In this document: positions 17,268 through 26,149 of the stretch, piece by piece
Position numbering within the stretch: position 1 is the first letter of the stretch
How the letters are laid out: the number at the start of each line of letters is the position of its first letter
Assembly: GCA_963729995.1 (NCBI GenBank)
Contig: CAVSPF010000005.1
Location: 1-64,000 of the forward strand
Direction of reading: 5' to 3'
Source of the DNA: VRUE01 sp963729995
Lineage (GTDB): Bacteria; Actinomycetota; Thermoleophilia; Solirubrobacterales; 70-9
DNA length: 64,000 nt
Position numbers and translations under genes: made by a program
The notes under the pieces: generated by a model
Seen by the model: the letters and a program-made list of their open reading frames with translations, nothing else
Told to the model about the DNA's origin: nothing
The model's database searches: none

Positions 17268-20200
17268 CTACTGGGATTGGCCCTGACAGGCCGGAGCAAT
17301 GTGAATCCGCAGGTCGCGGCCGTCGATCGTGGCGGTGACGCCATCGACGGCGTCGTAGGCGACTGAGGTCGCCAGGACCTCGCCGGCGATGTAGGGCTGG
17401 TGCTCGTGGGCGGCCTCGAGCAGCGCCGCGTCACCGCCGAGGGTCAGCTCGATGCGGTCGGTGATCTCCAGACCGGCAGCCCGGCGGGCGTTCTGGACCG
17501 CGTGGACGATCTCGCGGGCAAACCCCTCGCGGCGCAGCTCGTCGTCCAGCTCGAGCTGCAGCGCGACGGCATGGCCCGCCTCGGCTTCGACCTGGTAGCC
17601 CTCGAGCGGCTGCAGGGCAAGCGTGACGTCGTCGGGGCCCAGGCTGTGCTCGTCGCCTTCGATGTTGATCCCCACCCCGGCGCCGTCCGCCAGCGCCGCC
17701 GCCACGTGGGCGGGGTCCAGCGCCTCCACCGCGGCGGCGACCTGCGGCATCCGCCTGCCGAACCGCGGGCCGAGCGACCGGTAGTCGGGCTTGACCGCGT
17801 AGCTGACCAGCTCGGCCTCCTCGGAGACGAAGTCCAGCTCCTTCACGTTGAGCTCGGCGATGACCAGATCGGCGCGGGCCGAGATCGCCTCCCGCTCGAC
17901 GTCGGTGGCGACGATCACGGCGCGGCGCAGCGGCTGGCGGATCTTCACCTTGGCCTGGGCGCGGGCGGCACGGCCCAGCTCCACCGTGCGGCGCACGGCC
18001 TCCATCGCCGCCTCCAGCTCCGGGTCGGCGAGCGCCGGGTCCGGCTCGGGGAAATCGCGCAGGTGGACCGAGTCGGGCTGCCCGCCAAGCTCCTCGGCCT
18101 CGCCGCCGGCCAGGTTGAGGTGGATCTCGTCGGCGAGGAACGGGACGAAGGGGGCAAGCAGCGCCGTGGTCTCCAGCAGGCAGTGGCGCAGCGTCGCGAA
18201 AGCGGCACGGTCCCCGTCCCAGAAGCGGCGCCGCGAGAGGCGCACGTACCAATTCGACAGCTCCTCGACGAACTCGGCGATCGCTCGGCCGGCGGCTGTG
18301 CAGTCGAACTCGTCCATGCGCTCCCGCACCACCGAGATCGTGGCCTGCAACCGCGACAGCACCCAGCGGTCAAGGTCGTCGTCGCCCCCGCCCCCCGCTT
18401 CGACCCGGCCGAGTTCGCGTTTTGTCTCGATATCCGAGACAAAACGCGAACTCGGCATCGTTTCGTCGTCGAAGTCGGCTGGGCTTAGGTTCTCGGCGTT
18501 GGCGTAGAGGACCCAGAAGGAGTAGGTGTTCCAGAGGGTGAGGAGGAACTGGCGCACGGACTCGCCCACCGTGTCGACCGAGAAGCGGTACCCCGACCAT
18601 GGCTGCTGCGAGGTGAGGTAGTACCAGCGGAAGGCGTCGGCGCCGTGGGTGGAGATCACGTCCCAGGGCTCGACCACGTTGCCCCTGCTCTTCGACATCT
18701 TCTGGCCCTCGGGGTCGAGAATCAGACCGAGACAGACGCAGTTGCGGTAGCTGGAGGTGTCGAAGAGCAAGGTCGACTCGGCGAGCAGGGTGTAGAACCA
18801 GCCGCGGGTCTGGTCGATCGCCTCGCAGATGAAGTCGGCCGGGAAGCGTTCCTGGAACAGCCCCTCGTTCTCGAACGGGTAGTGGAACTGCGCGAAGGGC
18901 ATCGCGCCGCTGTCGTACCAGGTGTCGATCACCGACTCGACCCGGTGCATCTCGCCGCCGCACTTCTCGCACTCGACGAAGACGCCGTCGATGTGGGGGC
19001 GGTGGAGGTCGTCTGGCACCTCACCCTTGGCACGCTCGCGCAGGTCGGCGACCGAGCCGGCGCAGAACAGCTCGCCGCAGCGCGCATCGGAGCAGCGCCA
19101 GACCGGCAGGGGCGTCCCCCAGTAGCGGTCGCGGGAAAGCGCCCAGTCGACGTTGTTCTCCAGCCACTTGCCGAAGCGGCCGTGCTTGATGTGCTCGGGG
19201 TGCCAGCCGATCTCCTCGTTGTTGGCGAGGAGGCGGTCGCGGACCTGGGAGGTGGCGATGTACCAGCTCGACTTGGCGTAGTAGAGGAGCGGCGTGCCGC
19301 AGCGCCAGCAGTGCGGATAGGCGTGCTCGTAGACCTCCTCGCGGAAGAGAAGGCCACGCTTGCGGAGGTCCTCGATCAGCGCTGCCGTGATCTCGGGGTC
19401 CTTGACGAACCTGCCCTCGAAGCCGATCACCTGAGTGCTGAACGTGCCGTCGAGCCCGACCGGGTTGTAGAGCGTCCCCTGCTCGGCCGGGTCGAAGATG
19501 CCGTTTGCGGCGGCGACCGCGTAGTCGTCCTCGCCAAAGGCGGGGGCGATGTGGACGAGCCCGGTGCCGTCCTCGGTGGTGACGAAGTCGCCGGCGATCA
19601 CCGGGAACCCGCCCGGCTCGCGGTCGGTGAGGCTGAACACCGGCCCGCTGTAGTGGACACCGACGAGATCGGAGCCCGGGAAGCGGTCGAGGACCTCGAC
19701 CTGCTCGCCGAGAACCCGCTCCGCCAGCGCCTCCGCCACCACCAGCGTCTCCTCGCCGGACCGCGCTCGCACGTAGGTGACGTCGGGCGCAACCGCGACG
19801 GCGACGTTGCCGGGCAGCGTCCAGGGCGTTGTGGTCCAGACGAGGAGCTGGTCCCCGGGCCGAAGCGGCCCTGGCGTTTCCTTTGCCTCGGCCGCCGCCG
19901 GGGCCGCGGGCGCGGCGCCGGCGGGCAGGTAGGGGAAGCGCACATAGATGCTCGGGTCGGCGACGTCCTTGTAGCCCAGCGCGACCTCGTGCGAGGAGAG
20001 CGCCGTGCCGCAGCGCGGGCAGTAGGGGACGACCTTGTGTCCCTCGTAGAGGCGCCCGTCGTCCCAGAGCCTGCGCAGCGACCACCAGACCGACTCGATG
20101 TAGTCGTTCTCGAGCGTCACGTAGGGGTCGTCGAGGTCGATCCAGAAGCCGATCCGCTCGGTCAGCCGGTTCCAGTCCGCGACGTACTCGAAGACCGATT

Positions 20201-20570
20201 CGCGGCAGCGCTGGTTGAACTCTGCGATCCCGAAGTCCTCGATCTCCTGCTTGGACCCGATCCCGAGCTGCTTCTCCACCTCCAGCTCGACCGGCAGCCC
20301 ATGGCAGTCCCACCCCGCCTTGCGCGGCACCCGGTAGCCGCGCATCGTCCTGTAGCGCGGGTAGACGTCCTTGAAGACGCGGGACAGGACGTGGTGGGAG
20401 CCGGGGCGGCCGTTGGCCGTCGGCGGCCCCTCGTAGAAGCTCCAGACCTCGGCGCCCTCGCGGTTGGCGAGCGAGCGGTGGAAGACGTCGCGCTCGCGCC
20501 AGCGCGCCAGGACGCGCTCCTCCAGCTCGGGGAAGGACTGCTTGGGGTCCACGGGGCGAAAGCCAGGCAT
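17268..20570 (-). CDS. ileS: Isoleucyl-tRNA synthetase
   Basis: 1,100 residues, class I. The HIGH-like motif is GRPGSHHVLSR (about 54-64); the editing domain contains WTTTPWTLPGN; the catalytic-core second motif is KMSKS at about 622; the C-terminal anticodon and junction domains follow. The HH form of the first motif, the length and the C-terminal zinc-free end suggest the eukaryotic-like class (type 2) of bacterial IleS, which is typically insensitive to mupirocin. About residues 704-721 are encoded by a 49-base perfect palindrome in the linker before LDRWVLSRL, an in-frame insertion rather than part of the fold. No T-box leader is evident between it and the divergent SDR gene. Confidence 0.95.
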   Translation of the reverse strand: MPGFRPVDPKQSFPELEERVLARWRERDVFHRSLANREGAEVWSFYEGPPTANGRPGSHHVLSRVFKDVYPRYRTMRGYRVPRKAGWDCHGLPVELEVEKQLGIGSKQEIEDFGIAEFNQRCRESVFEYVADWNRLTERIGFWIDLDDPYVTLENDYIESVWWSLRRLWDDGRLYEGHKVVPYCPRCGTALSSHEVALGYKDVADPSIYVRFPYLPAGAAPAAPAAAEAKETPGPLRPGDQLLVWTTTPWTLPGNVAVAVAPDVTYVRARSGEETLVVAEALAERVLGEQVEVLDRFPGSDLVGVHYSGPVFSLTDREPGGFPVIAGDFVTTEDGTGLVHIAPAFGEDDYAVAAANGIFDPAEQGTLYNPVGLDGTFSTQVIGFEGRFVKDPEITAALIEDLRKRGLLFREEVYEHAYPHCWRCGTPLLYYAKSSWYIATSQVRDRLLANNEEIGWHPEHIKHGRFGKWLENNVDWALSRDRYWGTPLPVWRCSDARCGELFCAGSVADLRERAKGEVPDDLHRPHIDGVFVECEKCGGEMHRVESVIDTWYDSGAMPFAQFHYPFENEGLFQERFPADFICEAIDQTRGWFYTLLAESTLLFDTSSYRNCVCLGLILDPEGQKMSKSRGNVVEPWDVISTHGADAFRWYYLTSQQPWSGYRFSVDTVGESVRQFLLTLWNTYSFWVLYANAENLSPADFDDETMPSSRFVSDIETKRELGRVEAGGGGDDDLDRWVLSRLQATISVVRERMDEFDCTAAGRAIAEFVEELSNWYVRLSRRRFWDGDRAAFATLRHCLLETTALLAPFVPFLADEIHLNLAGGEAEELGGQPDSVHLRDFPEPDPALADPELEAAMEAVRRTVELGRAARAQAKVKIRQPLRRAVIVATDVEREAISARADLVIAELNVKELDFVSEEAELVSYAVKPDYRSLGPRFGRRMPQVAAAVEALDPAHVAAALADGAGVGINIEGDEHSLGPDDVTLALQPLEGYQVEAEAGHAVALQLELDDELRREGFAREIVHAVQNARRAAGLEITDRIELTLGGDAALLEAAHEHQPYIAGEVLATSVAYDAVDGVTATIDGRDLRIHIAPACQGQSQ
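18408..18456. repeat. 49-base palindromic element inserted in frame in ileS
   Basis: Two 22-base arms (18408-18429 and 18435-18456) are perfect inverted copies around a 5-base centre ATATC. The element is translated as part of IleS in the linker between the catalytic core and the anticodon-binding domain, adding SSRFVSDIETKREL. Length divisible with the frame and position in a loop are what a tolerated palindromic insertion should look like, comparable in kind to the rickettsial palindromic elements found in coding genes. The core TTGTCTCG/CGAGACAA also occurs in the repeats near 43.3-43.4 kb, although that short match may be chance. Confidence 0.85.
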
Positions 20571-20672
20571 GGGCGGCGGATTCTAGGTGCCGATTGGCAG
20601 GGCACATCCGCGCAGGCATCGGCTGGAATCCACGTGGCTGTCGGATTCGGATGGCGGCGATAGGCTGCCGCG

Positions 20673-21545
20673 GTGACTTTCGACCTGAACGGGAAGGTGA
20701 CGCTGGTGACCGGCGGCGCCCGCGGCATCGGCTATGAGACGGCGCGCCAGCTGCACATGCGCGGCGCCTCGGTGGCCGTGGTCGACCTCGACGCAAACGA
20801 GGCTCGCGAGGCAGCCGAGCGGATCGGCGCGCGGGCGATCGGGATCGGCGCCGACGTCAGCGACAAGGCGGCGATCATGCAGGCCGTCGCCGAGACCGTC
20901 GAGCGCTTCGGGGGGCTCGACGTCGCCGTCGCCAACGCCGGCATCGCCCAGTCGAAGCTCGCCACGGTGCGCGGAATCGGCACGGAGGAATGGGAGCGCG
21001 TCTTCGAGGTCGACCTGCTGGGCGTCTGGCGTACGGTGCGCGCGGCTCTCCCCCAGGTGGTGGAGCGCCATGGCCACATCGTCGTCGTCTCCTCCGCCTA
21101 CGCCTTCATCAACGGCGCGGTCAACAGTCCCTACGCCACCGCCAAGGCGGGAGTGGAGGCCCTGGGACGCTCGCTGCGAGCGGAGCTGGTCCCGCTCGGG
21201 GCAAGTGCCAGCGTCGCCTACTTCGGCTGGATCGACACCAAGCTGGTGCAGGACACCTTCTCGCAGCCGCTCGCCCAGCGCATGGCGGGGTCGATGCCCA
21301 ACTGGATGATGGCCCGCATCCAGCCGAGCGAGGCCGGCGCCGCAATCGTGCGTGGCATCGAGGAACGGGCGCCGCGGATCTTCGCGCCGAAGTGGTGGCG
21401 CTACGTCTCGGCCCTCCGCGGCATCCTCAACCCCCTTCTCGACCGCCGCTTCGAGCGCAACGCGGAAATGATCGGAACGGTGCGCGAGGTGGAGGCTGCC
21501 AGTGACGAGCAGGGCGCCGCCGCCGTAGCGTCGGCTCGCGAGTGA
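20673..21545 (+). CDS. Short-chain dehydrogenase/reductase
   Basis: 290 residues, classical SDR: cofactor motif TGGARGIG at about 14-21, acidic VVDLD after strand 2 (favouring NAD), NAG (ANAGIA), catalytic Ser in VVSSAYAF, and YATAK for the Y-x3-K pair. The C-terminal part (PNWMMARIQPSEAGAAIVRGIEERAPRIFAPKWW) resembles actinobacterial SDRs acting on hydrophobic substrates. The GTG start lies 102 bases from divergent ileS. Its stop codon lies inside the palindrome at 21538-21585. Confidence 0.88.
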   Translation: MTFDLNGKVTLVTGGARGIGYETARQLHMRGASVAVVDLDANEAREAAERIGARAIGIGADVSDKAAIMQAVAETVERFGGLDVAVANAGIAQSKLATVRGIGTEEWERVFEVDLLGVWRTVRAALPQVVERHGHIVVVSSAYAFINGAVNSPYATAKAGVEALGRSLRAELVPLGASASVAYFGWIDTKLVQDTFSQPLAQRMAGSMPNWMMARIQPSEAGAAIVRGIEERAPRIFAPKWWRYVSALRGILNPLLDRRFERNAEMIGTVREVEAASDEQGAAAVASARE

Positions 21546-21585
21546 TGAGTTGATGACCCCCGGGGGTCATCAACTCATCACTCGC
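21538..21585. terminator. 48-base perfect palindrome carrying the stop codons of two convergent genes
   Basis: Two 24-base arms (21538-21561, 21562-21585) are exact inverted copies with no spacer. The plus-strand SDR stop (TGA 21543-21545) and the minus-strand oxidase stop (TGA 21580-21578) occupy mirror-image positions in the arms. It would act as a bidirectional terminator. The arm sequence TGATGAGTTGATGACC recurs at 34333, so it is probably one copy of a repeat family rather than a one-off terminator. Confidence 0.85.
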
Positions 21586-24427
21586 TCCCGGATCGCGTCA
21601 GCCGCTCGAGCAGGAAGACGATCGACTCGTAGGAGCGGCCGGTGGCGCGGCTGAGGCCGATCTCGCAGGTGCGGTTGCTGGAGACGTGGGCATCGAAGTC
21701 ACGGCCGGCAAGCTCGGCGGCCTGCTCATGGGTGGCCGACTCGGTCAGCTCGGGGTGGGAGATGCCGCGGTCGCCGGCGAAGCCGCAGCAGGTCGCCGAG
21801 GGTGCGACGTAGACCTCCTCGGCAAGGGTCGCGGCCAGCGACCTGAGCTGTCCCGCCAGCCCCATCTGGCGGGTGGCGCAGGTGGGGTGGACGGCCACCG
21901 AGCCCACCCTGCGGGCGATTTCCAGCCGCGGCAGCAGGTGGTCGTGCGCCCAGGCGACCGAGTCGAGGACCTCCAGCCTGGCGAGGCGCTCGGCGCTCGC
22001 CTCGCTCAGGACTCCCGCGCCGGGATCGGCGACGGCGTGGGTGCAGGAGGCGGCGTCGATCACGACCGGCAGCTCTCCCTCGCCGCTCCAGCGCCACAGG
22101 CGCCCGACCAGCTCGTTCGCCTTGTGGCGGTGCGCCGCCCCGAAGCCCTTCGAGCTCCAGGGCAACCCGCAGCAGCTCCCGGCGACGCCGTCGGGGATCC
22201 AGAGCGGCAGGCCGGCGCGGGCGGAGACGTCCACCAGCGCGGCGGCGAGAGAGGGTGTGGCCGGCCCGAAGATCCGGTTGGTGCAGGAGGGGACGTAGAC
22301 GCCGGCGGCGCCCTCGCGCGATGTCGCCGGCAGCGACCCGGCCGCGCCCGGCACTCCCCGGCCGCGCCTCGTCCGTCGCGCCGCCGGCCCGCCCAGGCGC
22401 AGCGCGGTGCGCGAGGCCGTCTCGACCGCGCCCCAGCGCTTCGCCGCGCGCAGCGCGATCGCCTCGGCCCGCGGCGTGTGGCGCGCCGCGCGCAGCTCCT
22501 TCACCAGCTTGCCGGTGTCGATCCCGAGCGGGCAGGCGAGCCGGCAGGAGCCGTCCACGGCGCAGGTGTCGAGCGAGTCGTACTCGTACTCCGCCAGCAG
22601 CGCCCGCTGCACGGGTGAGCCCGGCGGCTGGCGCGCCACCTCGCGCCACAGCACGATGCGCTGGCGCGGCGTCGTCGTCAGGTCCCGGCTCGGGCAGACC
22701 GGCTCGCAGAAGCCGCACTCGACGCAGGCGCTCGCCGATTCCTCGATCGGCGGCGTCGTTTTCAGGTTGCGCAGGTGGGCGTCGGGGTCGCGGCTGAGCA
22801 CGACGCCCGGCGCGAGCACGCCGTCCGGATCGGCGAGCCGCTTCACCCGCCACATCAGCTCGGTCGCCTTCTCGCCCCACTCGCGCTCGACGTAGGGTGC
22901 CATGTTGATCCCGGTGCCGTGCTCGGCCTTCAGCGAGCCGTCGTACCTGTCGACGATCAGCTCGACCAGCTTCGCCATGAAGGCCTCGTAGCGCTCGAGG
23001 TCCTCGCGCTTGGCGAAGTCGGGTGTGAGCATGAAGTGCAGGTTCCCGGCGGAGGCGTGGCCGGCGACACCGGGCAGGAAGCCGTGCTCGGCGAGCAGCG
23101 CCTGCAGGTCGCGGGCGCCCTCGGCGATCCGCTCCGGCGGCACGCAGACGTCCTCGACGATCAGCGCCGTACCGGGAAGGCGCAGCCGCCCGACCAGCCC
23201 ATGCAGCCCCTCGCGCACCCGCCAGGCCAGCTCGATCTCGTCGGGCTCGCGAGTGAAGTCGATCGGGCGGATCGTCTCGTGCGCGGAGAGAACCTCGCCT
23301 GCCTTCGCCACATAGCCGTCCAGCTCCTCGTCCGTCCCGCCGCCGAGCTCGACCAGCAGCACCGCCGACTCGGGCGGCAGCTCCTTCCACTCCTCCGGGG
23401 CGCCGACCATGTTCCAGGCGGCGGTGATCAGCGCCGGGGCGACCATCAGCTCGACCGCGGTGGCGCCGGCCTCGACCAGATCGCGGACCGGAGCGACCGC
23501 CGCGTCGATGTCCTGGAAGTGAACCCAGGCCGTGGTCGTGCGGGCCGGCAGCGGCACCGTCTCGAAGACCGCCTCGGCAACGAAGGCCAGGGTGCCCTCG
23601 GAGCCGACCACGAGGCGGCGAAAGATCTCCAGCGGCTCCTCGGCGTCGAGGAAGGCGCAGAGGCGGTAGCCGGTCGTGTTCTTGATCGCGAACTTGCGCC
23701 GGATCCGCTCGCTCAGCTCGGCATCGGCGCGGATCTCGTCGCGGATCGCGGCGAGCCCGGCGACGAGCTCGGGCTCCGCCGCGGCGAAGCGCTCGGCGGC
23801 GCCGGGCGCGGCGGTGTCGATCGTCGTCCCCGAAGGCAGCACGAAGGTCAGCGAGCGGACCGTCGAGTAGGAGTCGTGGACGACGCCGCAGCGCATCCCG
23901 CCGGAGTTGTTGGCGATCACGCCGCCGACCGTGGCGATGTCGGTGCTGGCGGGGTCGGGGCCGAGCTTGCGGCTGTGCGGCGCGAGGACGCGATTGGCGT
24001 GGCCGAGGATCGTGCCCGGCTTGACCCGCGCCAGCGCCCCGCCCTCCTCCGCCGCCACGCCGCGGAAGTGGCGGCGCACGTCGACCAGGATGCCGTCGCC
24101 CTGGCCCTGGCCGTTGAGGCTGGTGCCGCCGGCGCGGAAGACGACTGGGATGCCGCTCCTGCGGCCGTAGGCGAGCAGCTTGGCGACGTCGCCGGCGTCG
24201 CGGGCCATCACCACCGCCCTTGGCAGGAGCCGGTAGGGGCTTGCGTCGGAGGCGTAGCGGACGATGTCGCTCGCCCGCGCCAGCACGCGGTCGGCGCCGA
24301 GCAGCTCCTCCAGCTCGCGGCGCAGCGGCTCTGCCGTGCCGCCTGCGATCTCGTCGGGGGCGCGGTCCGGCGCCGGCTCGCCCGCCGCCGGGGCGAGCGA
24401 GGAGAGGCTCCGCTTCAGCAGCGCCAC
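21578..24427 (-). CDS. FAD-linked oxidase with Fe-S and CCG domains (D-2-hydroxyacid dehydrogenase type)
   Basis: 949 residues from the GTG at 24427, 8 bases after the upstream stop; a longer frame beyond 24427 is not coding. The N-terminal half is a GlcD/Dld-type FAD domain: FRAGGTSLNGQGQGDG, PDPASTDIATVGGVIANNSGG, and GSEGTLAFV, with VAGHASAGNLHFML and KAEHGTGIN later. The C-terminal half has two 4Fe-4S motifs, CVECGFCEPVCPSR and CAVDGSCRLACPLG, and two cysteine-rich CCG-like regions (PSCTNRIFGP...SCCGLPW; HPTCATRQ...ATCCGFAGDRG). This architecture oxidises D-lactate, glycolate or D-2-hydroxyglutarate and passes electrons to the membrane pool. Pairing with a benzoylformate-decarboxylase-like enzyme suggests an aromatic or branched 2-hydroxyacid substrate such as mandelate. 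Confidence 0.88.
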   Translation of the reverse strand: MALLKRSLSSLAPAAGEPAPDRAPDEIAGGTAEPLRRELEELLGADRVLARASDIVRYASDASPYRLLPRAVVMARDAGDVAKLLAYGRRSGIPVVFRAGGTSLNGQGQGDGILVDVRRHFRGVAAEEGGALARVKPGTILGHANRVLAPHSRKLGPDPASTDIATVGGVIANNSGGMRCGVVHDSYSTVRSLTFVLPSGTTIDTAAPGAAERFAAAEPELVAGLAAIRDEIRADAELSERIRRKFAIKNTTGYRLCAFLDAEEPLEIFRRLVVGSEGTLAFVAEAVFETVPLPARTTTAWVHFQDIDAAVAPVRDLVEAGATAVELMVAPALITAAWNMVGAPEEWKELPPESAVLLVELGGGTDEELDGYVAKAGEVLSAHETIRPIDFTREPDEIELAWRVREGLHGLVGRLRLPGTALIVEDVCVPPERIAEGARDLQALLAEHGFLPGVAGHASAGNLHFMLTPDFAKREDLERYEAFMAKLVELIVDRYDGSLKAEHGTGINMAPYVEREWGEKATELMWRVKRLADPDGVLAPGVVLSRDPDAHLRNLKTTPPIEESASACVECGFCEPVCPSRDLTTTPRQRIVLWREVARQPPGSPVQRALLAEYEYDSLDTCAVDGSCRLACPLGIDTGKLVKELRAARHTPRAEAIALRAAKRWGAVETASRTALRLGGPAARRTRRGRGVPGAAGSLPATSREGAAGVYVPSCTNRIFGPATPSLAAALVDVSARAGLPLWIPDGVAGSCCGLPWSSKGFGAAHRHKANELVGRLWRWSGEGELPVVIDAASCTHAVADPGAGVLSEASAERLARLEVLDSVAWAHDHLLPRLEIARRVGSVAVHPTCATRQMGLAGQLRSLAATLAEEVYVAPSATCCGFAGDRGISHPELTESATHEQAAELAGRDFDAHVSSNRTCEIGLSRATGRSYESIVFLLERLTRSGSE

Positions 24428-24435
24428 GGCGCCCC

Positions 24436-26034
24436 TCAGAACAGCGACATCCCGGGGGCGACCGGCACTTCCACCAGCTCCGGCTGCGAGGAGGCGAGGG
24501 CGGCGGCCAGCGCGTCGCGCACGTCGTCGCGCCCCTTGACCCGGTGCGCCGTGACGCCGTAGCCCTCGGCGACGGAGGCGACGTCGAGCGCCGGCAGGTC
24601 GAGCCCGGGCGCCCCCTGGATCGACTCCACCTCGGCGAACCACTTGAGGATCGCGTACTCGGAGTTGCGCAGGACGAGGAAGGTGACCGGCGCCTCGTGG
24701 GCGACGGCGCTCCAGAAGGCCGTGATCGCATACTGCGCCGAGCCCTCGCCGAGGATGCAGACGACCGGGCGGTCGGGCTGGGCGATCTGCACCCCGACCG
24801 CAGCGGCCAGGCCGAAGCCGAGACCGCCACCCGCCGCGAAGTAATAGCTGCCGGGCCGCGAGATGCGGAGCTGGTTGCGCAGCGCCAGGGTGCTGCCAGG
24901 CGACTCGAGCACGACGATGCCGTCCTCGGGAAAGGCCTCGGCGAGGGCGGAGTGGACGGTGGAGGAGTTGAGCGGGTCGGTCGCCGGGATCTCCTGCGGC
25001 CCCATGTTGGGCTCGGGCCCCGGCCGCGAGGATTCCGGCGTCGCCTCCAGCAGCGCCTCCAGGGTCAGCTTCACGTCGGCGACCAGCGCATCGCCCATCG
25101 GGGCGCGGGCGGCCTCGTCGGGATCGCTGGTGATTGCGATGAGCTTCGCTCCCTCCGGGAGCAGCGGGCCGGGGATGTAGGGGTAGTAGGGGAAGACGGA
25201 GCTGCCGACGACGAGGACCAGGTCGTGATCCTCGAGCGTCTGGGCGACCGGGCCGATCGCGGGCGGCAGCACACCGCGGAAGTTGGGATGGCTCTCGGGG
25301 AAGCCAACCCGCCCGCCTCCCGGCGCCGGGGTCGCCCAGACCGGCAGGCGCTGGCGCTCGGCCAGCCCGACCGCCACGTCCCAGGCGCCGCTGGCGTCGA
25401 CGTCGCCGCCGACCACCATCACCGGGTTGCTCGCCGCGTCGAGCCGCTCGGCCACGCCACGGACCGCCTCGGGGTCGGCCATCGCGCGGCCGGTAACCCT
25501 CCGCGCGATCGCCTCGCGGGCGTCCGCCTCGTCGACCTCGGCCCCCCAGTCGTCCATCGGCACCGAAACGAAGACCGGGCCGCGGGGAGGAAGCGAGGCG
25601 AGGTGGGCGCCGCGCGCAAGCGCCAGCGGCACGTCCTCGGCGCGCGGCGGCTCGTAGGCCCACTTGACCAGCGGCTGCGGCATCCGAATCGCGTCGCGGT
25701 TGGTCAGGTTCGCCTGGATCGTCATCTGCGCGCGCGTCTGCTGCCCGGCGGTGATCAGCAGCGGCGAGTGGTTGGCCTGAGCGTTGAAGATCGCCCCCAT
25801 CGCGTTGCCGACGCCGGGCGCGGTGTGGAGGTTGACGAGCGTCGTGCGGCCAGACGCCTGCGCGTAGCCGTCCGCCATCCCCACGACCACGGCCTCCTGG
25901 AGACCGAGGACATAGCGGAAGTCAGACGGGAAGTCGGCGAGCATCGGCAGCTCGGTCGAACCCGGGTTGCCGAACATCGTCGTCATTCCGTGAGCGCGGA
26001 AGAGGTCGAAGCTGGCGTCGCGAACGGTCGGCAT
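24436..26034 (-). CDS. mdlC: Thiamine-diphosphate enzyme, benzoylformate decarboxylase-like
   Basis: 532 residues. The N-terminus MPTVRDASFDLFRAHGMTTMFGNPGSTELPML with a Glu in LGLQEAVVVGMADG (the conserved TPP-activating Glu) is close to benzoylformate decarboxylase. The TPP motif near the C-terminus reads GEGSAQYAITAFWSA (GEG in place of GDG), ending at a usual Asn (LRNSEYAI). Benzoylformate decarboxylase converts phenylglyoxylate to benzaldehyde and CO2. The FAD/Fe-S oxidase gene follows after 8 bases, so the pair could oxidise mandelate to benzoylformate and decarboxylate it; oxalyl-CoA- or acetolactate-type activity is less likely. Substrate is inferred. Confidence 0.8.
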   Translation of the reverse strand: MPTVRDASFDLFRAHGMTTMFGNPGSTELPMLADFPSDFRYVLGLQEAVVVGMADGYAQASGRTTLVNLHTAPGVGNAMGAIFNAQANHSPLLITAGQQTRAQMTIQANLTNRDAIRMPQPLVKWAYEPPRAEDVPLALARGAHLASLPPRGPVFVSVPMDDWGAEVDEADAREAIARRVTGRAMADPEAVRGVAERLDAASNPVMVVGGDVDASGAWDVAVGLAERQRLPVWATPAPGGGRVGFPESHPNFRGVLPPAIGPVAQTLEDHDLVLVVGSSVFPYYPYIPGPLLPEGAKLIAITSDPDEAARAPMGDALVADVKLTLEALLEATPESSRPGPEPNMGPQEIPATDPLNSSTVHSALAEAFPEDGIVVLESPGSTLALRNQLRISRPGSYYFAAGGGLGFGLAAAVGVQIAQPDRPVVCILGEGSAQYAITAFWSAVAHEAPVTFLVLRNSEYAILKWFAEVESIQGAPGLDLPALDVASVAEGYGVTAHRVKGRDDVRDALAAALASSQPELVEVPVAPGMSLF

Positions 26035-26149
26035 GGCCTCCGCAACCCTAGATGAACGATTCCAATTCCCGCGCCCCCGGATGACGCGCCTGGCACTTTG
26101 CGACCCTCGGCCCTAAAGCACACTGCGGGGTGCGGTCGATAGGCAATAT

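Noticed and set aside
18645..20663. Long plus-strand open frame opposite ileS
   Set aside because: Entirely antisense to conserved IleS catalytic and editing domains and without motifs of its own.
20571..20672. T-box leader upstream of ileS
   Set aside because: I could not find the T-box core or a specifier stem in the 100-base divergent region.
22775..24562. 595-codon plus-strand frame opposite the FAD oxidase
   Set aside because: Antisense shadow with no recognisable protein features.
21726..24830. 1,000-codon minus-strand frame in a second frame over the FAD oxidase
   Set aside because: Overlaps the true frame, is Arg-rich and motif-free; the oxidase frame holds all FAD and Fe-S motifs.
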